From Maritalea mobilis (GTDB lineage Bacteria; Pseudomonadota; Alphaproteobacteria; Rhodobacterales; Rhodobacteraceae): a stretch of 64,000 nucleotides of DNA. Position numbers and translations under genes: made by a program. Positions 43,228-51,928 of this stretch are shown here, piece after piece. Numbering within the stretch: the stretch's first letter is position 1; each line of letters begins with the position of its first letter. The stretch is from the NCBI RefSeq assembly GCF_019800885.1, contig NZ_JAHVKE010000001.1, positions 868,001 through 932,000 of the forward strand, read 5' to 3'. The notes under the pieces are model-generated. The model was given only the letters and a program-made list of their open reading frames with translations. It searched no databases and was not told the DNA's origin.

Positions 43228-45084
43228 ATGCTGCGTATCTCAGACATCTCCTATTCCGTCGCAGGCCGGTCCCTTCTGGAAGGGGCGTCGGCCACCATTC
43301 CCGCCGGGCACAAGGTGGGCATCGTGGGCCGCAATGGCACCGGCAAGACGACGCTCTTCCGCCTGATCCGGGGCGAGTTGACGCTGGACAGCGGCAGCAT
43401 CGAGGTGCCCGCCCGCGCCCGCATCGGCGGCGTCGCGCAGGAGGTGCCGTCGTCCGAGACGTCGCTGATCGACACGGTGCTGGAGGCCGATGTCGAACGC
43501 GCCGCCCTGCTGGCCGAGGCCGAAACGGCAGACGGACACCGCATGGCCGACATCCAGACGCGCCTGACCGATATCGACGCCTGGTCGGCCGAGGCGCGCG
43601 CCGCCTCGATCCTCAAGGGGTTGGGCTTTACCGATGCCGAGCAGCAGATGCCCTGTTCCGCCTTCTCGGGCGGCTGGCGCATGCGTGTGGCACTGGCGGG
43701 TGTGCTCTTTGCGCAGCCCGATGTCCTGCTGCTGGACGAACCGACCAACTACCTCGACCTTGAAGGGGCGCTGTGGCTGGAAAGCTACCTCGCGAAATAT
43801 CCGCACACTGTCTTGGTCATCAGCCATGACCGTGATCTGCTGAACCGGGCGGTGGGGCACATCCTGCACCTGACCGACAAGAAGCTGACGCTCTATTCCG
43901 GGGGGTACGACACCTTCGCCCGGACCCGGGCCGAACAGCGCGCGGTGCAGGCCGCCGCCGCCAAGAAGCAGGAGGTGCAGCGCGCCCATCTGCAAAGCTT
44001 CGTCGACCGGTTCCGCGCCAAGGCCTCCAAAGCGAAACAGGCGCAATCGCGGGTCAAGATGCTGGAAAAGATGGAAACGATCCGCGCGCCCGAGGATGCC
44101 GCGCGCACCGTCTTCACCTTCCCCGAGCCGGACCAGCTGTCGCCGCCCATCGTGAACCTCGAAGGGGCCTCGGTGGGCTATGACGGAAAGGCCGTTCTGG
44201 CGCGATTGAACCTGCGCATCGACCAGGATGACCGCATCGCCCTGCTGGGCCGCAATGGCGAGGGGAAATCCACCCTCTCCAAGCTGCTGGCGGGCAAGTT
44301 GCAGACGATGGAGGGGCGCGTCACCGCCTCGTCCAAGCTGCGGGTCGGGTATTTTGCGCAGCACCAGGTGGACGAGTTGCACCTCGACGAGACGCCGCTC
44401 CAGCACATCCAACGTGAGCGCCCCACCGAGGCACCGCCGAAACTGCGCGCACGTCTGGCGGGCTTCGGCCTTGGCGCGGACCAGGCCGAAACTCTGGTGG
44501 CCAAGTTGTCCGGCGGGCAGAAGGCGCGCCTGTCGCTGTTGCTGGCGACGCTGGACGCGCCGCATATGCTGATCCTGGACGAACCGACCAACCACCTCGA
44601 CATCGAAAGCCGCGAGGCGCTGGTCGAGGCGCTGACCGCCTATTCCGGTGCGGTGATCCTCGTCAGCCATGACATGCATCTGCTCAGCCTCGTGGCGGAC
44701 CGCCTGTGGCTGGTGAAGGACGGGCGCGTGGCCCCTTATGACGGCGATCTGGCCAGCTATCGGCAGATGCTGTTGAAGGGCGAGGACAAGCCGCCAAAGC
44801 CCGATAAAGCTGCGGAAAAGCCCAAACCCAAGCGCCCCAGTCAGGACCAGATCAAGGAACTGCGCGCCGAGGTCCGCCGCGCCGAAGCGCGCGTGCAGAA
44901 GATCGAGGAGATGCGCGAGAAACTGGCTGCGAAACTGGCCGATCCCGCGCTTTACCAAGACGACCGCGCGGGCGATCTTGGGGTTTGGCAGAGGAAATAC
45001 GCCGAGGTGATGGACGGCCTCGACCGCGCCGAAGCGCTCTGGATGGCCGCAGCCGAACGTCTCGAAGAGGCGGACGCGAGTTAA
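43228..45084 (+). CDS. ABC-F family ATP-binding protein
   Basis: A 618-residue soluble protein with two ATPase domains and no membrane segments, the ABC-F layout of ribosome-associated translation factors. Domain 1 has Walker [10 protein letters not shown], signature [13 protein letters not shown] and Walker [12 protein letters not shown]; domain 2 has [22 protein letters not shown] and [12 protein letters not shown] charged linker (residues 240-320) and a C-terminal coiled coil ([20 protein letters not shown]) are visible, as in the Uup branch. I choose ATG 43228 ([10 protein letters not shown]); an in-frame ATG at 43189 has a somewhat better ribosome site. Confidence 0.92.
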   Translation: MLRISDISYSVAGRSLLEGASATIPAGHKVGIVGRNGTGKTTLFRLIRGELTLDSGSIEVPARARIGGVAQEVPSSETSLIDTVLEADVERAALLAEAETADGHRMADIQTRLTDIDAWSAEARAASILKGLGFTDAEQQMPCSAFSGGWRMRVALAGVLFAQPDVLLLDEPTNYLDLEGALWLESYLAKYPHTVLVISHDRDLLNRAVGHILHLTDKKLTLYSGGYDTFARTRAEQRAVQAAAAKKQEVQRAHLQSFVDRFRAKASKAKQAQSRVKMLEKMETIRAPEDAARTVFTFPEPDQLSPPIVNLEGASVGYDGKAVLARLNLRIDQDDRIALLGRNGEGKSTLSKLLAGKLQTMEGRVTASSKLRVGYFAQHQVDELHLDETPLQHIQRERPTEAPPKLRARLAGFGLGADQAETLVAKLSGGQKARLSLLLATLDAPHMLILDEPTNHLDIESREALVEALTAYSGAVILVSHDMHLLSLVADRLWLVKDGRVAPYDGDLASYRQMLLKGEDKPPKPDKAAEKPKPKRPSQDQIKELRAEVRRAEARVQKIEEMREKLAAKLADPALYQDDRAGDLGVWQRKYAEVMDGLDRAEALWMAAAERLEEADAS

Positions 45085-45219
45085 AGCGCGCCACTAACCC
45101 TCGGAAATTGTTTTAAGTCTTGGTCGCGCGGCGCGACAGCGTGCCGCGCGCAGGCCGCATTCCAAAACATATATTGCTTATGTATATTATTGACAGGTGC
45201 AAATTGAAGGAGCCCTGTC

Positions 45220-45714
45220 ATGGCCACACCCGCCGGATACACGCGGACGCAGATCCGCCTTCACTGGATCATCGTGGGCCTCGTCGCCCTGCAATACGTC
45301 TTCAAGGATGCGATTTCGCAGGCTTGGGCCGATTGGTTGAACGGGGCCGAGATCGCCTTCAACCCGATGATCGCGCAGCACGTGTTTCTGGGCGCGCTGG
45401 TCGCCCTGCTGACCATCTGGCGCCTCGCCCTGCGCTTCAGCCACGGCGCCCCCGCCCCGGCGGGAACCGAAAGCGCACCCGGCAAGGCCAAGGTGGCGCT
45501 CGCGACGCAATGGGCGTTTTATGCCCTGATGCTGCTGATGCCGATCTCGGGTTCGGTTGCGTGGTTTGGCGGGGCCGAAGGCGCCGCGACGGCGCATAAC
45601 ATCCTGAAATTCGTTCTGCTGGCCCTGATCGCACTCCATGTCGTGGGCGCGCTGGTGCAGCAATTCGTTCAGAAAACCAACGTCATGGCCCGGATGAAAC
45701 ATCCCGTGGCCTGA
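45220..45714 (+). CDS. Cytochrome b561 family protein
   Basis: A 164-residue membrane protein with four helices and the four conserved haem-ligating histidines (RLHWIIVG, AQHVFLGA, TAHNILKF, ALHVVGAL). Family members carry two b haems and move electrons across the membrane from quinol or to superoxide. ATG 45220 follows GAAGGAGCCCTGTC. The EF-hand protein gene begins 18 bp downstream, so the two may be co-transcribed. Confidence 0.92.
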   Translation: MATPAGYTRTQIRLHWIIVGLVALQYVFKDAISQAWADWLNGAEIAFNPMIAQHVFLGALVALLTIWRLALRFSHGAPAPAGTESAPGKAKVALATQWAFYALMLLMPISGSVAWFGGAEGAATAHNILKFVLLALIALHVVGALVQQFVQKTNVMARMKHPVA

Positions 45715-45732
45715 CCCGAGGAACACAGACAC

Positions 45733-46173
45733 ATGACCACCCTGAAAACGACCTTTCTGATCCTGGCCATTGGCGCGGGCGCGGCCTTTGCCGATGCGCA
45801 CGCCGCGCCGGGATCGCAATTCATGACCGCATGGGACCTCGACGCCGACGGCACCGCCACATTGGCCGAACTGCAAGAGATGCGCGGCACCGTCTTCGGC
45901 ATGTTCGACGCCGATGAGGACGGCGTCCTGAGCGCTGAGGAATACGTCGCCTTCGACGCGGCCCGGAATGCCGACATGGAGAATTTCGAAGGACCGGAAC
46001 CGGCCCGCGAGATGATGCAGATGGTGGCCGACGGGCTTGGCCTGCCCCCCAACGATGCCGACGGAGACGGCAGCGTCACACGTGATGAGTTCATCGCCGG
46101 AACCGATAGCTGGCTCGATCAGATCGACCAGGACGGGGATGGCGCCGTGACCAGCGCAGATTTCATGCGCTGA
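45733..46173 (+). CDS. Secreted EF-hand calcium-binding protein
   Basis: A 146-residue protein with a Sec leader (MTTLKTTFLILAIGAGAAFA) and four EF-hand loops: DLDADGTATLAE, DADEDGVLSAEE, DADGDGSVTRDE and DQDGDGAVTSAD. The loops carry the expected acidic residues at positions 1, 3, 5 and 12. It should bind calcium in the periplasm. It follows cytochrome b561 by 18 bp. Confidence 0.88.
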   Translation: MTTLKTTFLILAIGAGAAFADAHAAPGSQFMTAWDLDADGTATLAELQEMRGTVFGMFDADEDGVLSAEEYVAFDAARNADMENFEGPEPAREMMQMVADGLGLPPNDADGDGSVTRDEFIAGTDSWLDQIDQDGDGAVTSADFMR

Positions 46174-46281
46174 AGGGGCCGGGGCGCGTGTCTTGTTTGC
46201 ACCCGAGGCGTGCGCCCCGACCCGCCCTTTTTCGACCCATGAGCATTGACCTTTGCGCGCCCGCGCGGCACGGGTCGCAGC

Positions 46282-46899
46282 ATGGAACTGGCCGCCTATA
46301 TCCCCGCCTTCGTGGCGCTCTTCGTCATCATCGACCCGATCGGCATGGCGCCGCTTTTCGTGGCGCTGACGGCGGGGATGGATGCCGTGCACCGGCGCAA
46401 GGTTGCGATCCGTTCCTGCCTCGTCGCTTTCGGCCTTCTGACGCTGTTCGGCATGGCGGGCGAAGCGGTGTTGAACTTCCTCGGGATCTCCATGCCGGCC
46501 TTTCGCATGGCGGGCGGCATCCTGTTGTTCCTGACGGCCCTAGACATGTTGTTCGAGCGGCGCAGCCAGCGCCGGCAGGGTCAGGCCGAGGCCGAGCATT
46601 CGGACGATCCGTCGGTGTTTCCGCTGGCGATCCCTCTGATCGCGGGGCCCGGCTCCATCGCGACGATGATCCTGCTGACCGGGCAGGAAGGGGGCGACCT
46701 GCTGCACATCGCGCTGATCCATGCGGTCATGGCGATCGTCTTGCTCGCGGTCTTCACGCTGTTTCTGTTGGCCGGGCGGTTGGAACGCCTGCTGGGCGAG
46801 ACCGGGATCAACGTGGTGACGCGGCTTTTGGGCATGCTGCTGGCCGCCCTGTCGGTGCAATTCGTGATCGACGGTTTGCGCGACCTGGCCGTGATCTGA
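46282..46899 (+). CDS. MarC-family integral membrane protein
   Basis: A 205-residue membrane protein with six predicted helices. FVIIDPIGMAPLFVALTAGM at the start, GIVLFLTALDMLF-like sequence in the third helix and PLAIPLIAGPGSIATMILLT in the middle are diagnostic of the MarC/UPF0056 family, whose function is not established (some members export amino acids). I use ATG 46282, which puts the first helix at the N-terminus. The upstream ATG 46246 adds 12 polar residues. Confidence 0.9.
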   Translation: MELAAYIPAFVALFVIIDPIGMAPLFVALTAGMDAVHRRKVAIRSCLVAFGLLTLFGMAGEAVLNFLGISMPAFRMAGGILLFLTALDMLFERRSQRRQGQAEAEHSDDPSVFPLAIPLIAGPGSIATMILLTGQEGGDLLHIALIHAVMAIVLLAVFTLFLLAGRLERLLGETGINVVTRLLGMLLAALSVQFVIDGLRDLAVI

Positions 46900-46939
46900 C
46901 GCCGCACCCACCCTATATGCTAGGCAAAGGGGTGTGCTG

Positions 46940-47524
46940 ATGCTGAATGGCGAACAAATCGGAAGCCTGATCTACCTTGCCCTGCTGGGCACGGCGATCG
47001 CGGGGTGGCTTGTGGCCTCGAACCGCCGCAATATCGGGAAGCTGACGCAATACGCGGCGATCTGGATCTTCATTTTCCTCGGTGCCATCGTCGCCATGGG
47101 CCTCTTCACCGATATCCGCAACGACCTTGCCCCGCGCCAATCGGTGATGATGGAAGGCACGCGGATCGAGGTGCCGCAGGCCGCCGACGGGCATTTCTAC
47201 CTGGTCCTGGGGGTGAACGGCACACCGGTGCGCTTCGTCGTCGACACGGGCGCAAGCGATGTGGTGCTCAGCCGATCGGATGCCGAACGGGCGGGGCTCG
47301 ACCTCGACTCGCTGATCTTCTCGGGCCGCGCCAATACCGCGAATGGCATCGTCGAAACCTCGCCCGTCCGGGTCGATGCGCTGGAACTGGGCGGCGTGGT
47401 GGACACCGGCGTGCGCGTCGTGGTGAACGGCGCCGAGATGCGCGACAGCCTGCTGGGGATGAGCTACCTGCGACGGTTCGACCGCATCGAGATTGCCGAC
47501 GGGCGTTTGCTGCTGGAGCGCTGA
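46940..47524 (+). CDS. Membrane-anchored retropepsin-like aspartic protease (clan AA, TIGR02281 type)
   Basis: A 194-residue protein with two N-terminal membrane helices (residues 7-27 and 37-58) and a C-terminal retropepsin-like domain. The catalytic Asp is in FVVDTGASDVVLS, and the second hallmark is LLGMSYLRRFDRIEI. These bacterial single-domain aspartic proteases are expected to dimerise in the periplasm. ATG 46940 follows AAAGGGG with good spacing; the GTG at 46934 is too close. Substrates unknown. Confidence 0.87.
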   Translation: MLNGEQIGSLIYLALLGTAIAGWLVASNRRNIGKLTQYAAIWIFIFLGAIVAMGLFTDIRNDLAPRQSVMMEGTRIEVPQAADGHFYLVLGVNGTPVRFVVDTGASDVVLSRSDAERAGLDLDSLIFSGRANTANGIVETSPVRVDALELGGVVDTGVRVVVNGAEMRDSLLGMSYLRRFDRIEIADGRLLLER

Positions 47525-47532
47525 CGCGCCCG

Positions 47533-48012
47533 TCAGGCGCCGTCTCGCCCGCCGGATTGCGCCTTCATTTCCCACCGACCAGACTCTTCCGACCAGTATT
47601 TCGCCTCTGCCCCTGCGTCGGTCAGGGATTTCCACTGTTCGCGCGCCGTCTGGACCGCCGCCGGGTCATGCCCGTCGAACAGGATCATGACGCGCGACAG
47701 GGCCGCGACCTCCGGTGCGCTCACGGCAGCCCCTTCGACGGAGACGAGGCAATCGGGCTGGTTGGCCGCCGCCTCTGCGGTGGTCAGAAGGATCGGCTGA
47801 TCGGCATCATGCGGCCCGCCGGACCGTCCATGGGGCAGGAACTCGTCCCCCGACGGCCCAAGCCAGAGCTGCGCATCCAGCCGCTCCAGCATGTCGTCGG
47901 TCCGGCCCCGCACGGCCACGCGCCACCCCTGTTGGAGCGACTTCTCCAACAGGCTGCGCAGCGTCACGTCGAGCGGCTGGCGCGTCAGGTGGTAGAAAAA
48001 GGCCGCGCCCAA
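47533..48012 (-). CDS. holC: DNA polymerase III chi subunit
   Basis: A 159-residue HolC-family protein. FFYHLTRQPLDVTLRSLLEKSLQQGW at the N-terminus (given in part) and LWLGPSGDEFLPHGRSG in the middle are characteristic. Chi links the clamp loader to single-stranded DNA-binding protein. It lies 5 bp downstream of pepA, an arrangement common in proteobacteria. Confidence 0.92.
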   Translation of the reverse strand: MGAAFFYHLTRQPLDVTLRSLLEKSLQQGWRVAVRGRTDDMLERLDAQLWLGPSGDEFLPHGRSGGPHDADQPILLTTAEAAANQPDCLVSVEGAAVSAPEVAALSRVMILFDGHDPAAVQTAREQWKSLTDAGAEAKYWSEESGRWEMKAQSGGRDGA

Positions 48013-48017
48013 CCGCC

Positions 48018-49484
48018 CTACCCTTCGTAATTGTCACGCACGAGCCGGTCGAGCGCCAGAACGCCCCAGCCCGTCGCACCCTTCGGCGCCAGCATCGTTT
48101 CGGATTTCACGCTGGCCACCCCCGCGATGTCGAGATGGATCCACGGCGTGTCTTCCTTTACGAAACGCCCGAGGAACTGCGCCGCCGTGATCGAGCCCGC
48201 CGCGCGCCCGCCCACGTTCTTCATGTCGGCGATGCGGCTTTTCAGCAGGTCGTCATAGGCCTGTCCCATCGGCAAGCGCCACGCGCCTTCGCCCTCGGCG
48301 GCAGCAGCCTTGAGGAAGGCATTGGCAAACGCATCGTTGTTCGAGAAGACGCCGCCATTCTCATGCCCCAGCGCGATGATCATCGCGCCGGTCAGCGTCG
48401 CCAGGTCGACCATGCCGGCGGGGGCGAATTTCTCTTGCGCGTACCACATCACATCGCAGAGCACCAAGCGCCCCTCGGCATCGGTGTTGATGACCTCGAT
48501 CGTGTCGCCCTTCATGGATTTGACCACGTCGCCCGGACGCTGCGCCCGGCCCGAGGGCATGTTTTCCACCAGCCCGACAAGGCCCACGACATTGGCCTTG
48601 GCCTTGCGCTGCGCGATGGCGCGCATGGCCCCCGCCACGACGCCCGCGCCGCCCATGTCCATGGTCATGTCTTCCATACCGCCCGCGGGTTTCAGGCTGA
48701 TCCCGCCCGTGTCAAAGACGACACCCTTGCCAACCAGCGCAAGCGGCGCCTCGTCGCCGCCGCCCTTCCATTCCATCACCACGACCTTCGAGGGGCTCTC
48801 GGACCCATGCCCGACGGCCAGAAGGGCGCGCATCCCGAGCTTTTCAAGCTCGTCTTCCTCCAGAACGGTAACCTCGACCCCCAGCCCCGACAGCGCCTTG
48901 AGGCGCTCGGCGAATTCCTCGGTCGTCAGAACGTTGGCGGGTTCGTTCACGAGGTCGCGGGTGAAGAACACACCGTCGGCCAGCGCGGCCTTGTCGGCCC
49001 AGGCCTCGGTTGCGGCATCGGGTTTGGTGACCATGATGCTCGCGCCCTCGGCAGGGTCGCTGTCACCGCTCTTGTGGTCGGTGAAATCGTAGCTGCGCAG
49101 GCTGAGGCCGAGGGCCAGTTCCTCGATCTTGTTGGTCGATCCGGCGCAGAGCGTCAGCGCGCCCTTGCCGCGCACCTTGGCCAGTGATGCCCCGGCCTTG
49201 CGCGCGTCCTCGACCGACGGGCGGCGCGAGAGTTTCAGCACCACCAGCATGTCGGCCGCCATCCCGGCGGGGAACGCCATCGTGATCGCATCCCCTTCCT
49301 TGGCCTTGGCGAACCGATCGGCCTCGACCAGCCGGGCCAGCATGCCCTTGGTCAGGCGGTTCAGGCGGCGCGCGGCGGGGTCCAGCTTGCCTTCGGGTGT
49401 GACGATCACGGCCAGGGTGCCCCCGGCGTCCTTCAGCGCGTCGAGATCGGTTTCGGTGAAGTCGATGGTGATCGGCGTCGTCAT
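48018..49484 (-). CDS. pepA: Leucyl aminopeptidase (M17 family)
   Basis: A 488-residue dinuclear-metal exopeptidase. NTDAEGRLVL near residue 325 and the metal-binding region GKGVVFDTGGISLKPAGGME near residues 255-275 are signatures of M17. It removes N-terminal residues, often leucine, and some members also bind DNA. ATG 49484 is chosen because AGGGGGC lies 7 bases before it; a TTG two codons earlier is less likely. It is divergent from lptF with a 213-bp control region. Confidence 0.95.
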   Translation of the reverse strand: MTTPITIDFTETDLDALKDAGGTLAVIVTPEGKLDPAARRLNRLTKGMLARLVEADRFAKAKEGDAITMAFPAGMAADMLVVLKLSRRPSVEDARKAGASLAKVRGKGALTLCAGSTNKIEELALGLSLRSYDFTDHKSGDSDPAEGASIMVTKPDAATEAWADKAALADGVFFTRDLVNEPANVLTTEEFAERLKALSGLGVEVTVLEEDELEKLGMRALLAVGHGSESPSKVVVMEWKGGGDEAPLALVGKGVVFDTGGISLKPAGGMEDMTMDMGGAGVVAGAMRAIAQRKAKANVVGLVGLVENMPSGRAQRPGDVVKSMKGDTIEVINTDAEGRLVLCDVMWYAQEKFAPAGMVDLATLTGAMIIALGHENGGVFSNNDAFANAFLKAAAAEGEGAWRLPMGQAYDDLLKSRIADMKNVGGRAAGSITAAQFLGRFVKEDTPWIHLDIAGVASVKSETMLAPKGATGWGVLALDRLVRDNYEG

Positions 49485-49697
49485 GGCCAAGGCCCCCTGC
49501 TCAGGTCAGCGTGTCATTCTTGTCGCGACATTAGGGCGGCGATGGGCGGAAGGCCAGATCACCCTTACGGCGGCGATGGAATTGGATTAAAACAAGATAA
49601 CCGCGTTCGGCTGCCACCGGGCGCATCATCTGGGGTCCTTGCGCCACGTGCCGACGATCCGAGGAAGGGAAGTGCCAGACGATGGGGGCGAAACGGC

Positions 49698-50837
49698 GTG
49701 GGGCGGTATGACCGCTATATCCTTGCGCAGCTTATGGTGCTGTTCGGCTTTTTCAGCCTCGTCCTCGTCTCCGTCTACTGGATCGAGGCGGCGATCGATT
49801 TGTTCGATGCGCTGATCGCGGACGGGCAGAACCTGTCGGTGTTCCTGGAATTCACCGCACTCAGCCTGCCCGAGATCATGTTGATGGTCCTGCCGGTATC
49901 CAGCTTCGTGGCGACGCTTTACGTCTTCAACCGGATGATCAACGAAAGCGAGTTGGTGGTGTTGCAGACCGCCGGCCTGTCGGCGGCAAGGTTGCTGCGC
50001 CCGGTGTTCCTGTTCGGGATGATGCTGACGATCCTCGTGCTGATCCTCGCCAATGTCCTCGCCCCGGCGGCACGCGGCCAATACAATGACCGCCGCGCCG
50101 AAGTGGGCGAGGATGTCACGGGCCGTTTCCTGCGCGAGGGGCAGTTCATCCACCCGGCGGACGGGCTGACCGTCTACATCCGCGAGATCACCGAGTTGGG
50201 CGAGTTTCGTGACCTGTTCCTGCAAGATGCGTCGGCCGATACGGTCGAGGTGACCTACACCGCCACCACCGCCCTTCTGGTGCGGTCCGAAACCGGACCG
50301 CGGCTTGTGATGTTCGACGGGATGGCGCAGTCGCTGGACCGTGAAACGGGGCGCCTCTCGACGGTGCAATTTGCCGATTTCACCTATGATATCGGTGCCC
50401 TGATCGCCGATGGCGGGACGCGGCGCCTTGATGCGCGGGAACTTTCGACGCTGACGCTGATCTTCGCCGATGAAACGCTGGCCGAGGCCCTGCGCGACCC
50501 GTTGGCCGATGTGCTCTACGAAGGGCATGACCGGATCGGGCGCGCGCTCTTCGTGATGTTTCCGCCCCTGATCGCCGCCGCGACGCTGATGCTGGGGCAT
50601 TTCTCGCGCTTCGGGGTCTGGCGGCAGATCCTGATCGCGGTCGTTCTCATCGTGCCTTTGCAGGTGGTCTGGAACTGGTCCGAGGCGACGGCCACGCGCG
50701 ATCCGTCGCTCTGGCCCTTGGCCTATTTGCAGGCCGGGCTTGCCGCGGCGATCACCTTGGCCTTGCTCGTGCTTGCGGGGCTAAGCCGACGGCGGCGCAG
50801 CGGTTTGATGCGCCACATCAGGGCGGTGCCGGCATGA
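49698..50837 (+). CDS. lptF: LPS export ABC transporter permease LptF
   Basis: A 379-residue YjgP/YjgQ-family permease. Three membrane helices at each end flank a periplasmic beta-jellyroll domain, the LptF layout. RYDRYILAQLMVLFGFFSLV starts the protein, and NESELVVLQTAGLSAARLL is the coupling-helix region. With LptG it pulls lipopolysaccharide from the inner membrane, powered by LptB encoded elsewhere. GTG 49698, preceded by a GGGGGC site, is preferred over an upstream ATG at 49542. lptG begins at 50834 with a 4-bp overlap. Confidence 0.93.
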   Translation: MGRYDRYILAQLMVLFGFFSLVLVSVYWIEAAIDLFDALIADGQNLSVFLEFTALSLPEIMLMVLPVSSFVATLYVFNRMINESELVVLQTAGLSAARLLRPVFLFGMMLTILVLILANVLAPAARGQYNDRRAEVGEDVTGRFLREGQFIHPADGLTVYIREITELGEFRDLFLQDASADTVEVTYTATTALLVRSETGPRLVMFDGMAQSLDRETGRLSTVQFADFTYDIGALIADGGTRRLDARELSTLTLIFADETLAEALRDPLADVLYEGHDRIGRALFVMFPPLIAAATLMLGHFSRFGVWRQILIAVVLIVPLQVVWNWSEATATRDPSLWPLAYLQAGLAAAITLALLVLAGLSRRRRSGLMRHIRAVPA

Positions 50838-51928
50838 TCCTGCATCTCTATATCGCCCGTCGCTTCTTGCGTGCGCTCTTCATTGTCGTGGCGGTCTTCG
50901 TGGGCATCCTGATGCCCATCGACATTGCCGAACACCTGGGGCGCGTCGGGCCTGACAACGGACTGGGCGCGGTGTTCCAGCTTTCGCTGCTGAACCTGCC
51001 TGGCGCGCTTTATGCCTGGCTGCCCCTTTTCGTCATGATCGCAACGCTTTTCTTGTTCCTTGGGCTGGCGCGCACCTCGGAACTGGTTGTGGTGCGCGCG
51101 GCAGGTCGCTCGGCCCTTCGGTCTGCCGCCTCGCCGGTTGCGGTGGCCTTCCTGCTGGGCGTCGCGGCGCTTGCGGTGCTTAACCCGATCGTGGCGGCCA
51201 CGACGCGGCAATACGATCTGAGCTTCGCCCGGATGCGCGGGCTGGAGGAGCGCACCCTCTCGGTCAGCGACGAAGGCTTGTGGCTGCGGCAGGGCACGCC
51301 CGACAGCCAGACGGTGATCCATGCCGACGCGACCAATTCGGACGGCACTCATCTGTTCGGCGCCACCTTTTACGGGTTCGACGCCAACGGCCTGCTGACC
51401 CAGCGGATCACCGCGCGCGAGGCGCTTCTCGAAGACGGCGCCTGGGACCTGACGGGGGTCACGCTCTGGCCCATCGCGGGCGCCGAGAACCCGCAGGCCG
51501 CCGCCGAGCGGTTTGAACGGCTCGTCCTGCCCTCGACGCTCACGGCCGAGCAGATTCGCGACAGTTTCGGCGCGCCCGAGACGGTGCCGATCTACGAGTT
51601 GCCCGGCTTCATCTCGCAGTTGAACGCCGCCGGGTTCGCCGCCGTTCAACATCGCATCTGGCTACAGATGCAATTGTCGAATCCGCTGATGCTATCGGCC
51701 ATGGTTCTGATCGGCGCCGGCTTCACGATGCGGCATACGCGCTTCGGCAAGACGGGAATAATGGTCTTGGGTGCGGTTTTACTTGGATTCGGGGTGTTCT
51801 TTATCCGAGATTTCGCAGAAGTTCTTGGTGAGACCGGACAGCTGCCCGCCACGCTGGTCGCTTGGGCGCCCCCCGTGGCTGCCATTCTGCTGGCAGTGGG
51901 GCTGTTGTTGCATACGGAGGACGGATGA
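50834..51928 (+). CDS. lptG: LPS export ABC transporter permease LptG
   Basis: A 364-residue partner of LptF with the same architecture: ILHLYIARRFLRALFIVVAV at the start, the coupling region RTSELVVVRAAGRSALRSA, a periplasmic domain, and three C-terminal helices. It overlaps lptF by 4 bp (ATGA) and lptD by 4 bp, so all three are translationally coupled. Confidence 0.94.
   Translation: MILHLYIARRFLRALFIVVAVFVGILMPIDIAEHLGRVGPDNGLGAVFQLSLLNLPGALYAWLPLFVMIATLFLFLGLARTSELVVVRAAGRSALRSAASPVAVAFLLGVAALAVLNPIVAATTRQYDLSFARMRGLEERTLSVSDEGLWLRQGTPDSQTVIHADATNSDGTHLFGATFYGFDANGLLTQRITAREALLEDGAWDLTGVTLWPIAGAENPQAAAERFERLVLPSTLTAEQIRDSFGAPETVPIYELPGFISQLNAAGFAAVQHRIWLQMQLSNPLMLSAMVLIGAGFTMRHTRFGKTGIMVLGAVLLGFGVFFIRDFAEVLGETGQLPATLVAWAPPVAAILLAVGLLLHTEDG

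Noticed and set aside
43240-44958. Long open frame (572 codons) on the minus strand
   Set aside because: Antisense to the ABC-F gene; composition is that of a shadow frame.
45190-45203. TTGAC-like sequence upstream of cytochrome b561 considered as an FNR site
   Set aside because: The second half reads GCAAA rather than GTCAA, so it lacks the required symmetry.
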